Positions 43,419 to 55,079 of a stretch of 60,000 bases of DNA are shown one piece after another. Where the stretch lies: NCBI RefSeq assembly GCF_030272615.1, contig NC_081412.1, positions 548,670,488-548,730,487 of the forward strand, given 5' to 3'. Each line of letters begins with the position of its first letter. Within the stretch, counting starts at the first letter, position 1. Origin of the DNA: Cryptomeria japonica (Eukaryota; Streptophyta; Pinopsida; Cupressales; Cupressaceae). A program made the position numbers and the translations under genes. Below the pieces are notes generated by a model. It worked only from the letters and a program-made list of their open reading frames with translations. It was not told the origin of the DNA and did not search any database.

Positions 43419-43793
43419 TGTTACAAGGTGTGCACCCTTTGTCTCCTTGTATTGTACAACACAACGCTCAAGTTTGTGACATAGATTAACTGCCTCATGT
43501 GGAATCTATAAGTCTAGTGGTTGTATCCAGTATTAACATGTTGATCTTTTGGTGCAATGACAACCACACACTTGTAACAAGTGGTATCAGAGCTTGGTCA
43601 TAGCATCAAACCCCTCACTTGCATTGAGGGGGATTGTTTCAAGGTGTGCATCCTTGGTCTCCTTGTGTTGTGAAACACATTACTCAGGTTTGTGACATGG
43701 ATTAACTTCCTCCTTTGGATTCTATAAATCTAGTGGTTGTATCAGGCATTAACAGGTTGATCTTTTGGTGCAATGGCAACCACACTTGTAACA
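43419..43793 (+). mobile_element. TRIM element (375 bp)
   Basis: Two 160-bp direct LTRs (43419-43579 and 43635-43793), each TGTT...TTGTAACA, enclose only 55 bases. Those bases start with agTGGTATCAGAGCTTGG (a perfect initiator-Met type PBS at 43582) and end in a PPT (ttgagggggat, 43624-43634). There is no coding capacity. This is the definition of a terminal-repeat retrotransposon in miniature. No target duplication is visible (gcgct left, atgat right), and the left flank is C2, so a deletion probably removed that side. Confidence 0.85.
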
Positions 43794-44219
43794 ATGATAG
43801 GGTATGTGTGTGAGAAGAAGATGGTACCATGTTTATGTTCAATGATTTCTCTTTGTTAGAGAGATCATTGATAGGACTATTAGCTCTTTCTTCATTCACA
43901 TTAGATACCCAGGTTTTCCATTAGCATCTCTAGGATTAGGATCTACAAAAGTTTTTATGTGATCAACATATGTAATGCATTTTCCTAAAAATATCACCAT
44001 AAAACAACATGCACTATGGATAAAAGCTTTGAGATTTAATTGTTTAATAGAAAGCAATTCATAAATTCTAAAAATGCAATATGCCAAAGTGCTATGAATG
44101 AAAAGAAGCAATGTGAAGTGAAAGAAACCATTATCAAACACATGATTATGATAAGTGTAAGTGAAAAATAATGTAATCATATGTGAAATAGAAAATAAAT
44201 TAGATGTAATAAGTGTCAT
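43794..44219 (-). pseudogene. possible G1 Gag N-terminal remnant
   Basis: Minus-strand frames 44219-43896 and 43899-43794 read through a protein-like stretch (DPNPRDANGKPGYLM, stop, MNEERANSPINDLSNKEKSL). Its position, right after the leader of G1, suits the Gag start. I do not recognise the sequence. Confidence 0.3.
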
Positions 44220-44580
44220 TGTGAATGTTTAAAATCAGATTCGAAAATAGATTTGAAAAATTATGCCACCCACAAATCAAATTAACTAAAATAAATTAGG
44301 ATTTTTGTGAATTTAACCTCTAAATTTATGTAATTTGATTAAAATAAGATCTATGAATGTAAAATTTAAAAATTAAAATGTTCCAAAATAGATCTGAGAC
44401 AATTAATCCAAATTAGATAATCCACAAGTTCAATCTTACAATTATAAATTAGGGTTTGTGTGAATTTAACCTCTAAATTTATGAAATTCAACTGAAAATT
44501 AAACTTGTAAATATAAATTTGAATTTGATAATGCATAAATAATCATATGTGAGAACATAAATAGGAAATAATAGTGTAAT
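44220..44580 (-). other. G1 leader
   Basis: AT-rich, with two near repeats ('ttagggtttgtgtgaatttaacctct' type at 44299-44330 and 44451-44477). Similar to the G2 leader in style. No gene. Confidence 0.55.
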
Positions 44581-44595
44581 AAGTTGGGTTCACCA
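44581..44595 (-). promoter_or_regulatory. G1 primer-binding site
   Basis: The minus strand reads TGGTGAACCCAACTT, three bases inside the 5' LTR. Compare G2 TGGTGAACCCGACGTGA. Confidence 0.75.
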
Positions 44596-44598
44596 AAA

Positions 44599-45441
44599 TG
44601 TAGAGGGTGAAAAATTAGGGTTTCCACCGCTAGATGTAGTAGAATTCCTTAATTTTTACTTAGGGACTACCACATTAAAGAGAGGTGAATCCAATAGATA
44701 TAGACTTAGTTCAAAGAAGACATAGCTAATAATTATGATTAGATCCACTAGTAGGAATTTGATTCCCTCTTTTTAAGTTGAATTGTGAAAATATTGAAAT
44801 TAGGGTAAATGTGTTGAAATTGAAGTACAATTATGCATACAAAATGAGTTAGAGTTGTCAAACAGAGCCACAGACCTAGATCTGAGCAATATGAGAGTGT
44901 TCAGATCTATTCCCAAAAGGTCATCCTGAATTGTCAGAACTAGAATGCCCATCACCTTGGTCCTCTAAACTTTTAGCTATCCGAAGGGGAACTTGTTTGT
45001 CTTTATAAATTATGCCGATCTTGAAAGTTACGACTTTGCACTTGTTCCTGCACATAGTAGAGAAGGGAAAATGGTTGGGAATAGGGGTGTCAAACCCTAA
45101 TTTAGGAATCAACCTTGAATGAATAAATGCAATTACTGAAATAAATGATGAAAAAATATACCTCAAATTTACAATTGTTGATGATGATGCTTTTCTTCTT
45201 GAATGTAATCGCATATGTTGTTTGAAATGGCATGAACATGACAAAACCCTAATCACACACATGCTTGCATATGAATGATGTAACTTTACTCCACAATGGT
45301 TGAATGAAGAATATGCAACCTTGAAGATCTCTGAAAATGCTTGACAATGAATGATTGACAGATGCAAGTGCGTTGGATATGTCAACTTGTGATTCTTGGA
45401 TGAAATTATGTTGATGAAATATCTTTATACATGGGTATCTA
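44599..45441 (-). repeat. G1 5' LTR, cut by C3
   Basis: Starts tgtagagggtgaaaaattag like the 3' LTR and aligns to it up to 'gggtatcta' (45441; 10463 in the other copy), where C3 begins. The remaining ~360 bases of the LTR are not adjacent and should lie beyond C3. Confidence 0.85.
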
Positions 45442-46678
45442 TGTTGGCCATTTGGAGGGATTGATTATGTGTTGCATTGATGTCAACACTAGTTGTTTTG
45501 GCTACTTTACCAGTATCCTTTTGGTCTCGGTAAGTTGTTTGGTTTCTAGTTGATTAGATCATGATGATCCGGTATACTCTGGTATGCTTTGGCTTTTGGA
45601 ATTGGCTTAGATATTCTATTCATGCTACTCGGATTTATGTTCAATCGATTGGTTTTTATTTGGTGATCGAATAGTATCCTATATGCTGGTAAGCCTAGTT
45701 TGTTGATCCAGTGAGGGTTTCACCGACATAGCTTTGTTGAAGATCTTTGATGTTATGCATAAGTGGTATTGGTGCGGCTTCTAGTAGAGATCGAGGATGC
45801 TAATGGTGATCGTGTTTGAGACTTGGCTGATTGGGATCATTGCTTTAGCGTGTGTGGACCTAAATTGGGTCTGGTACTATCTAGGTTATGGACCAACTTA
45901 ATGTAATGTGTTGTTTGATCTTCTCGATGTGTTTCCAGGATGTCTTATGGGTTGGATATTATTTGTTTGGTCTCAGATCGACATGTTTTGTAATTATGTA
46001 ATTTCTTTATTGTCTGGTGGCCGACCTTATTGTTTATGGTTGAGGGTTTGTATATATATGATGTAAGATATCATTGTAGATCATGTATGGAATGTAAGGG
46101 GATAAGGAAATGATGTATAGGAGCGAATAATGTAATAATAATTCATTCAGAGGATTTGGTCAATCATTGGTGATCGAGTTGGGTTTATGTAAGAGGATCA
46201 AGTCATCTGGTATTAAGCTTAACCAGAACTGTATTCAGTCATAAGAGATGCTATCATTGCAGTTCATTCTTCCTTCTGGATTGTAGTTTGGATATTTATG
46301 TAGTCAATGAGACTCCTTTTGTAATGAGTAATGTGCTCTAGGAGGTTTGCCTTCCTGCAAGTGCAGGCCCTTCAATTTGTAATCAAATACTTACTGTAGA
46401 AGTATTATCTGATTGTGGGCAGACTTCCCACCGAGGTTTTTCCCTTTAGCGGGTTTTCCACATACAAATCTTGGTGTCATGTGGATGGTATTTATTCTCT
46501 AATTGTTGCTTGTGCTTAATTGGTATATCTTCTATTTTGGTAATTGGTTTATGCATTTCGGTATTGATCTTATGTGTTATGGTATTAAAGTTTTAATTGC
46601 TTCAGGTTCTGGTAATATGGTGACAACTGATTCACCCCCCCTTCTCAGTTATCTTCCAATTATTTGAACTATCTAACA
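45442..46678 (+). repeat. C3 5' LTR
   Basis: TGTTGGCCATTTGGAGGG...GAACTATCTAACA, 1237 bp. TATA-like run tatatatat near 46050. It is the same family as the solo LTR at 55080-56283 and related to 7351-8599. Confidence 0.88.
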
Positions 46679-46680
46679 AT

Positions 46681-46700
46681 TGGTATCAAAGCTCTAGTCC
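46681..46700 (+). promoter_or_regulatory. C3 primer-binding site
   Basis: tggtatcaaagctctagtcc, two bases after the LTR. Initiator-Met tRNA type. Confidence 0.88.
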
Positions 46701-46735
46701 TCTCTGCAGAAGCTTAACCACTTGAGGAAGATCCT

Positions 46736-47746
46736 ATGGTGACTAATAGTTCAAGTTCATTTGTTGCTGTCTTTCGGAGAGAAATTCCTAGGATTGATGG
46801 AACAAATTACAGAGTGTGGAAGATTTAGATGGAGACTCATCTGAGATGTCTTGGCAAGGAAATTTGGGAAATCACAGAGAATGGATTTACTCCTTTTAAT
46901 CTGGTATTTGGCAATCCTCCTCTGACAAAATTGGATAAGGAGCTTGAGAATGATTGTAGAGCTAGAGAATCCCTCTTGTGTGCACTTTTTGATAAGCAAA
47001 TAATGGGATTGACTGACAAATCATCAACAAAGGCTATATGGGATAAGTTAGAGACTGTTAATGAAGGTGACCCTACTATTAAGATTGTTAAACTTGATGG
47101 TTAGCAGGTGAGATATGAAAATTTGAAGATAGAAGAAGATGAAATGTTTACTGCATTCATGGAAAGGGTAAATGAAATTTTCAGGGGAATTCAATGTTGT
47201 GGTGGATCTTTGAGTGAAGATGAAATAGTTTCTAAAGTTATGAGAGCTTTTCCACCGGCTTATAAGATAAAGGCTACTGCAATTAATGAATTGAGAACAA
47301 TGGCTAATACTTCTGTCAATAGGGATACTTTGGTTGGGAAATTATGTGCTTTGGAGCTTGAAGAGTTTGGACCTTCTGGAGTTGTGAAGTCTGAACCTTC
47401 TTTTCATGCATTTACGTCATTAACCATCAAGCAAGATTGGAAAGATTTGTATGCAAAGGAATTGGATGATATGAAGAGAGAAGATGAAGAATTTGAGAAA
47501 CTTGAATCCCTATTTGCTAGAAGAGTACCTAAAGGAACGATAGGAAGTAAGTATGAAGGAAAATTACTTTTTAAATGTTTTGCATGTAATAAGATAGGTC
47601 ATTTTGCATCTAGATATCCTAGAAGGAATTCAAGATTTGAAGAAAGAGCTAGAAGATCTTTTAAGCCTAACCCTAGATATCAAAACAAGCATAAGTATAG
47701 GAAAAAAGAGATAAATCAAGTTACTTTGTGGATGAGGAAGGTGTGA
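46736..47746 (+). pseudogene. gag: C3 gag (Copia)
   Basis: ATG at 46736 (MVTNSSSS). One frame to 47746 with stops at 46826-46828 and 47102-47104. Copia gag phrases: IPRIDGTNYRVWKI, TKAIWDKLETVNEGD, NLKIEEDEMFTAFMERVNEI, SKVMRAFPPAYKIKATAI. The zinc knuckle reads CFACNKIGHFASRY: the fourth ligand, normally Cys, is Tyr (TGT to TAT), so it is probably non-functional. Confidence 0.88.
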
Positions 47747-49095
47747 CTGATTCTGATAATGAACTGACACCATACTCTGCTAGTGGTTCCAGCAATGGAA
47801 AGAAATGTGTGTTTTTGGCTAAAAAGGAAGATGACCAGGTATTGGAAGAGAATGTACTTGAAGAGAAGGCCCTTGCTGCTAAAATTGAAGATAAGGATGA
47901 ATTGGTAATTGACAGTGGATGTTCACATCATATGACTAGAGATAAAAGGAAGTTTCTATCTTTGCAAGAATTTGATGGCACTCTGGTTAGATTTGGAGAT
48001 GACAAAGAATGCATGATCAAAGGAAAAGGGACTATATCATTAGATGGTAAGAAAAATAGTGATAATGTTTATTATGTCGAAGGTTTAAGGCATAATCTTT
48101 TGAGTGTAGGATAGTTGGTGGATAAGGGATTTCAATTACAATTCAAGGATGGAAAATGCAAAATCATTAATAGGTCTAGATTGGAGATTGCGACTAGTAC
48201 TCAGACAAAAGGTAATATATTTCATTTGAATTCTGGTGAGAAGACATGTTTGATTGCACAAATTGGTGAGAGTTCACCATGACATACAAGGCTATGTCAT
48301 GTGAATTTTGATTGCATGGTGAAGATCAGTTCAACTAAGGCAGTTAGAGATATACCTAAGATTGTAAAGCCCTATAATCTGGTATGAAAAGAATGTCAAA
48401 TGGGAAAATAGGTCAGAACCTATTTTAAGAGTATACAAGACAAAGCTAATGATGTTCTTGATCTTATTCATACTGATTTGTGTGGCCCTACTAGAATTAA
48501 AAGTTTTCAACGTGATAGATATTTTATGCTAATCATTGATGATTATTCTAGAATGATGTGGGTTACTTTTCTAAGGGATAAATATGAGGCTTTTGAAAAG
48601 TTTAAAATCTATAAAGCTAAATTTGAAACTGAGACATTATTGAAGATTAAGTTCTTAAGGTCAGATCATGGTGGAGAATTCACATCCGGTGCGTTTAATA
48701 AATTTTGTGAGAAGTATGGCATAAGGAGACAATTTTTTGCTCCCCGAACACCTCAACAAAATGGAGTTGTGGAAAGAAAGAACATAACTATTTTGGATGT
48801 TGCTAGAACCATGATGATGGAAGCTAATCTACCTCATATCTACTGGAGAGAAGCAGCGAGCACAACAATTTATACATTCAACAAATTTCATATCAAAGGG
48901 GAAACCGGTAAGATACCTTATGAATTATGGTTTGGCAATACACCTACAGTTAAGTACTTTAGAATCTTTGGTATTCTAATGAAAGCAAAGAATATAGATA
49001 TTATAACAAGATATTGTAGAGGATTATGGAGAGTGCTAATGTCAAGATGGATGAGAAAAATAGAAGTCAAATTAGAATTTATGAGCAAGAACTAA
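47728..49095 (+). pseudogene. pol: C3 protease and integrase (pol N-terminal part)
   Basis: Follows gag with a frameshift near 47720. Protease site DSGCSHHMT (about 47911). Pre-integrase zone with TRLCHVNFD and KECQMGK. Integrase core with all three acidic residues: HTDLCGP, RSDHGGEF and NGVVERKN. In-frame stops at 48112-48114 (TAG for CAG), 48280-48282 (TGA for TGG), 48385-48387 and 48409-48411 (TAG). After 'VKYFRIFG' the usual continuation is deleted. No reverse transcriptase before the T2 boundary. Confidence 0.88.
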
Positions 49096-49156
49096 CAGTG
49101 GAAATGATCATAACTGAACCGGTAACACCTTTACCAGAACAAAATGTTGAACCGGT

Positions 49157-50201
49157 TGTAATACCCTAAAAATGCTCATCTAAAACCATAGGCCCCCTAG
49201 TCTCAATTTCATCACCAAGGTCCTAACCAAAGGCAATTAAAATTAATCTTGAGTACACAATTAATTTCTTAAATCATCAATGTCACATGGCAAATTAATC
49301 ACTTTGAATTAATTAAATAATTATTTAATTAATTGATCATTTCAAGTAAATCATTTTTGAACAATTATCCTAATTATTTTATTAAATAGCCTAGTATATT
49401 TAATTAAATAAATCAATTTGCCATTAAATCATCAAAAAAAGATTTAATTGAAAAAAAAGAATTAAAAATTGAGAAAAGAAATCAAATGGAGATAATCTTG
49501 TAAATCAAATTAAAAATTGAAAAAATCTCTAGAAAGCAATTAAAACAATTAAATCTCAAAATTGAATAAAATAGAGAATAAATCAGTTTTATTTTTTTTA
49601 TTTTATCCCAATTTAGTTCAATTTCCTTTAAAACTGAGAAAAGCAGCCAATCACATCAATTCACTTGGATTGTGCTTCTTGGAAAATCTTGACCGCTCAT
49701 CATCATTTGATCTCGGCCTTTGGTTTCTTTCTGAATTTTCTATAAATTCAGGCTCTCATCTCCTAATCAAGGATCATGGAGACTGTATTGTTATTATGTT
49801 ATTTTTGCTCTAGGTTCATTAAGATTTTGTATTGAGAATATTTGCATATTAGTTACTGCATATTTGTTAAATCATTTAGCTTAATATTTATGCATAGCTA
49901 AATCATATTAGCCTAATATTCATTATTCTTGCATATCTTGCATTTATCTAGCTTAATCTTGCATCCATTTAGCTCAATTTTGTACTCATATAGATTAAAT
50001 CCTTCATTTAGGTGTTGTCTAGTCATTAGTATTGCATATAGAAATATAAGAGTAAGACTAAAACTTGCATCTACTAGAAGGCAATAGGTCGCTTTGTGAT
50101 GGTTTATTATTCATTGATGATTGATTTACTAACACAGAATCTAATGACTTATTAAAGTGTTGTGTATTCCAGCTATAGATATGATCCACTTTTCACACAC
50201 A
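49157..50201 (+). repeat. T2 5' LTR
   Basis: tgtaataccctaaaaatgct...cttttcacacaca, 1045 bp. TATA at 49741-49747. It is more diverged from the T1 LTRs than they are from each other. Confidence 0.9.
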
Positions 50202-50204
50202 TTT

Positions 50205-50222
50205 TTGGCACCCACCGTGGGG
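50205..50222 (+). promoter_or_regulatory. T2 primer-binding site
   Basis: ttggcacccaccgtgggg right after the LTR. Compare T1 at 13987. Confidence 0.8.
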
Positions 50223-52398
50223 CTCAAAATTCAATCTTTCGGCCTCAAATTTTTTTCTTTCTATTTTTCAGGTCTTGTCCATACAACCTCTGCAAAAGGT
50301 CATACGAGTATTTGCACAACATCACAAGAGTTCTATCTTTTATCGTTTGGTTCATCGAGAATACTCATACAATTTTCTACTGTAGATATTTGATTCTATG
50401 TTTTGTTGTCCGGTTCTGTGGCAATACTTGTCTGAGAAGGTATATAGTGTCGTACAAATTTTTGTTTTTCTCATTTCAGAAACAATATAGTTTTAGGGTT
50501 TTTTCGTGAATTAAATTTGGATTTTACTAATGATAACCCTAGTCTGTCTTCTGTCTGCCTAAGATTTTCACAACCTAACTAGTTTTCTACAGAATGCTTG
50601 TCAAAGAATTTATCAATCAAACATATGCCTATCAAAGAATCAAAAGCAAAATGACTACTAATGTGTTTTTCTTGTAGGTTGCCTACGGAGAATTGACTAA
50701 ACATTGTGTATTCATTTAGTATTTTCTTAGGCACTTAAATTTCTATTTGGTTAATGAGAAAATATGTCTTTTGTGTTTGAAGAAAACTCTAAGAGGTAGA
50801 AGAGTATTCTCTTGTGTTTACAGTCAATTAGAAATATAGACCCTAGAGGATTTTTCTAAATTTGAGATTTGTGTACCTTTAGCAGGCCTATCACAGTGGG
50901 AAAAAGTAATCATGCCATGAGAATGACCCAAGTTAGTACAACTAGACCCAAAAATTCCAAGTCACTATAATAAATAGGCATCTAGTGATTAAAGTCTGAG
51001 AGGATGGGATTATTTGAGTTTTCTCTTTGAGATCTCTCATATCAAACATTTTTGTAGGGCCTCGTGGTCTCAATCATGTTTACGTGACTACAACTTGTTT
51101 CAGTATCTTGTCAGGCTATAGGCCTCAATCATGCTTGCGTGACTTCAAGGGGTAATTTCAAATGAAATTCTTGATTAAGAACTATAAGATAGAGGCTACC
51201 CGATTCACCTCCAAAAGGGGGATAATCTTTGTGCAAAAGAGATAGTAACTCTCCTAAGATACTTGCCATTTTGTGCCCCCATTAGCATTTGGAGTCAGCT
51301 AATACACCGTTGAGAATCCATTGCGTGAGACTCAATGACCATATTTTGATTAGATATTGGGTGTGTACCTAAGTCTGCAAACAAAGGTTTTCTTCTCTAA
51401 GCCAACTTCTGTAGGGTTAGCATGCTGTGATCGAAAGTCATTATACATCTTGCGTGTTTACTGTGTTTTCATCCTTGAAACTAAAACTGAAATACTAAAA
51501 TTGGAGAAAACAAATCAACAACATCAATAACTCAGTGATCAAAACTCTGTCCGTGTCCAAAAACTGGTCTTTGTTGGTCATAAAAAACTCAATCCTTATA
51601 AAAATATGGTCTCTATCAGTCATCAAAACTCTATCTATGTCAGAATCTCATCTCTGTCCCGTCCTTTGTCATATGAGTCTACTAAATTGTTGTCTAACTA
51701 CATACCTATTGTCGTACTAGTCTTCATTGGTCTTGTTAGTTTGTCACCTGGTCCTGTCAGAATTGTCATCCGAGTATACAGAATTATCGTTTGACTGTTA
51801 AAGAATTATGGTTTGGCCCTTAGCATACTATTGTACAAATAACTAGCATACTTATCAGATTGTCTTATGTAGAACACTAAACTATCATGCAAATATAGGC
51901 AGCAACTCGTATGAGAAACTATCTATGTCTTCTGGGTCTTTATACTCTATCGTACGAATTCCTGATTTCGTCAGTCCAGAAACTTGTTTGCCTACACACT
52001 TTTCCAGAATTGTCATACTTTCTTAATCAATCTACAACAAACATAAATTTGGTCATCATAAATTTGAGCATAAAACAATCTTGATAGTGTATCCCTGCTG
52101 TTGTTTTGCACGATTTTGTCAATCATCTTTCAGCTAGTTCAATTAACTACTTATTAAACTTAAGTCACTTAGATCACGTCTTATACATGAGAGATCGTTC
52201 CTGAAACCCAACTGAGTCTTAGTCACTTCTCTCAAATCAAAATAAGTTTCTTAGATCATGTCTTATACAAGATAGGTCTTTCCTAAAACCAGATTGAATC
52301 TTAGTTACTTCTCTCAATCACTACGGTAAACGAACAACTAGCTTCAATTTGATCTTGACTTCTGCATCACATCTAGCTCTCGGTCATTTTAGTTATAA
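50223..52398 (+). other. T2 leader (non-coding)
   Basis: Matches the T1 leader (22042-23828) in several long blocks. A local repeat of 'cttagatcatgtcttatac' (52170-52275) is absent from T1. Open frames here are not conserved. Confidence 0.75.
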
Positions 52399-53869
52399 AT
52401 GCCTACTCAAACTAGAAGTTCTCACAAGAAAGCTAAAAAAGTTAAAGGACCATCCTTTTTATTAAAAGATAATCCATTCTTTGTAGAAGACCCCATCTCT
52501 AATAAACCTTCATCATCAAATTTACCAATTTTTGATAAGCCCTTATCTCCCACCATGTCTTGAGAAAGGCAAGAAGGACAAGCTACTAAACATGATACTT
52601 ATGACAACTTCATCACCCATGATAATGATACTGATTCCTCATCTAGCAATTCTAAAGCCTCTGAACCTACAAAAGCTATCATAAATAACTATCAAAAGGA
52701 TAAAGATTTCTGAAAAATGATGAAGATTATCATGGCTAGAGAAAAATAAGATTATTTTCTAGAGATAGAAAAGCAAGGCACTAAACTTCTTAAGGATTAT
52801 AACATTGAAACCCTTATCACTAAAGAGGAGGAGACACCTTTAGTGCTGGTAAATAAACAATTGCAAGCATTACAGACTGAAATCATAGAAATGAAAAACA
52901 AGGATAAATCATCAAAGCAATATTCTCTAGACACGATATGCCCTTTTCCATTTGACAAAAACCTTTACATTCCTCCATTTCCTTCAAGAGTGGAGATTTC
53001 TAAGTTTTACAAATATGACGGTAATGCAGATCCTCAAGACCATGTCAAAGAATTTTGTGCTTTATGTATGGAGTTCATGCATGAACACACATATCTCATG
53101 TGCCTTTTCCCGAGGAGTTTAGGAGGACAAGCTATGGAATGGTTTTCAAGCCTACCTATGAGAATTAAAACTTTTGAGGAATTAGTCGAATTGTTTCTCT
53201 AGCAATACTCCTATAACATTCATCATCCAATCACTATGATTGAGCTTTGTAATACTAAATAGAAAACAAGAGAACTTTTTCTCACTTTTCTTCAACATTG
53301 GAGAAAGATGTTCTCTAGATATTCACGACCTATTCCAGATTTTGAGAAGATGGATATCTTTGTCAATAACCTGATCCCAAAATTGAAATATAATATCCAA
53401 ATGCAAATGTATCCTTCATTCAAAAAAATGGTAGATAGTGCCCTCAAAATGGAAGATGTGCTTATAAAGAAAGGAGATATATCTCTTTGGGAAGAAACAC
53501 AACAAGGTTCTAGTTCCAAAGAAAAGAACAAATATTGGAAATACAACAAAGATAACTTATGGAGTGGTAGACACTGTTAAAACAAAATCAAAACCCACAA
53601 TATTTAATCTAGGTAGCGGCACACAAGCACTCAAAGAAGTTGAAACTGCGGTGGAAAACCCTCTGAAGAAATCAAAAGAGTGGTTTAAAGAGAAACCTTG
53701 GCTTTCAAAGCCTAAACGTGATTTCACTCCTCTGGAAGAATCACATGAATCCACTTTTAAGAATTTATTAGCAAATGATTTGATAACATTTCCAGACAAC
53801 TCTAGACCATATGATCTAGAAGTTAAACCCAAATGGTGGAGGGAAAACGAATACTGTGAATACCATTGA
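52399..53869 (+). pseudogene. gag: T2 gag with stops
   Basis: ATG at 52399 (MPTQTRSS). One frame to 53580 with TGA 52561, TGA 52711, TAA 52747, TAG 53200 and TAG 53260. The last two fit CAG/CAA. The core is FPFDKNLYIPPFPSRVEISK, FYKYDGNADPQDHVKEF and LGGQAMEWFSSLPMRIKTF. After a one-base shift near 53570 the late region continues with FTPLEESHESTFKNLLANDL and the finger start NEYCEYH, then a stop. Confidence 0.85.
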
Positions 53870-54330
53870 AACAAGGGTCATACAACAAACAACCGCATGA
53901 AACTAAAAAATGAAATCCAAGACCTCATCGATGTTGGGAAAGTTACTGTTGGAAATCACATGACTATGATCACAAAGCTTTTAAAGATCCCTTACCTTCT
54001 TATGAACAAGGTGATTCCTCAAAATCCAAGGGAGGTGCCAAAGTCAATTACACCTACTCTAACAATGACAATGTGATCAACATGGTCGAATCTTCCCAAT
54101 CTAAGTATTGCAACGTGATCATAATCAAACACAAACAAAATAAAACACAAATTGCAAATGCTATGACCCACACTCAAAAGAAGGTTACTCTAAAAGGAGC
54201 TAGTTCCTCAACTCCTGATCAAGCAACATCAAACCTACTAACTTCTTGAAACAGACAACCGGATACAATCACAACTAAATATAAGCAACTGGCTTCATCA
54301 TCCTCTCTTGGTTATAGCATTGTCAAACAA
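53870..54330 (+). pseudogene. T2 Gag tail / linker to protease
   Basis: Continues the finger (NKGHTTNN then R where Cys is expected) and LKNEIQDLIDVGKVTVG. Broken frames follow, Lys/Gln/Thr-rich. Confidence 0.55.
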
Positions 54331-55079
54331 TTGAAACAAACTACTGCTAAAATATCCATTTTGGAACTTATTAAGATCTCTTCTGCTCATAAAGAGATCC
54401 TGGACAAAGCTTTGCTCACTACTAATGTCCCCAAAGATTTAGATGTCGATCGATTTCAATCTATGGTGGGTCACCTGACTTCACCTCGTTACCTCACCTT
54501 CTCTGAAGAAGATGAAAACTCACTTAATAAACCACATAACCAACAATTACACATTGAAGCTATGATCCATAAAAACTGAGTCAAACGTGTTTTGATAGAT
54601 GGAGGCGCTAGGTTGAATATTTGTACCTACAATCTACTGACATAGCTAGGATTTTATGAAAATGTCATTGATCCAACAAAGAAAATAACAATCAAAGCTT
54701 ATGATGAAGAAGAGAGAAACTCTAAAGGTTTGGTGCTATTACTGATCAGGGTAGGACTTGTGGAAAGAGTCGTTATTTTTCAGGTGCTTGACCTTCCTCT
54801 TTCATACAACATCTTACTGGGTAGGCCATGGATTCATGAAATGAAAGCAGTACCATCTACATATCATTAGTTCTTGAAATTTCCTTATAACGGAGTTGAA
54901 GTCAGTATTCCTGCTGATACAAGCTATACCTATAATGCATTGACGCAATGTACTAATACCTTTGTTCCTCATAAAAGAGCAACCTCTACAACTGAAAGTT
55001 CAGAAACTTTGATGAAAGATTTAGAAAAGAAATTGAAAATCATAGATACTGGCATGGATGGATACAAAATAGAACCTGT
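54331..55079 (+). pseudogene. T2 aspartic protease region
   Basis: Upstream helix region ISILELIKISSAHKEILDKA. Then, after TGA at about 54577 (TGG expected), the protease VKRVLIDGGARLNICTYNLL with the Tat-type DGGA site. Next ILLGRPWIHEMKAVPSTYH, a TAG, and LKFPYNGVEVSIPAD. The frame is cut at 55079 by the solo LTR. Confidence 0.8.

Larger units (their letters stand above)
9612..45441 (-). mobile_element. G1: old Gypsy element holding the central nest
   Basis: Two related LTRs in the same orientation bracket the region: 9612-10820, followed on its right by a polypurine tract, and 44599-45441, preceded on its left by a primer-binding site. Both signals read on the minus strand, so the right LTR is 5'. 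By eye the LTRs are roughly 85% alike, so the element is old. The 5' LTR is cut at 45441 by C3, so the outer target duplication cannot be checked. Inside are G1's own 3' region, a gag-like remnant (41155-41952, 43794-44219) and nested elements T1, G2, C1, C2, a TRIM and a 3.3-kb insertion. That both LTRs belong to one element is inference. Confidence 0.65.
45442..49156 (+). mobile_element. C3: Copia element, 5' part
   Basis: LTR 45442-46678, PBS 46681, then gag, protease, HHCC zone and integrase in Copia order. It is truncated by T2 at 49157, before reverse transcriptase. It was inserted into the G1 5' LTR after 'atcta' (45437-45441). Confidence 0.88.
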
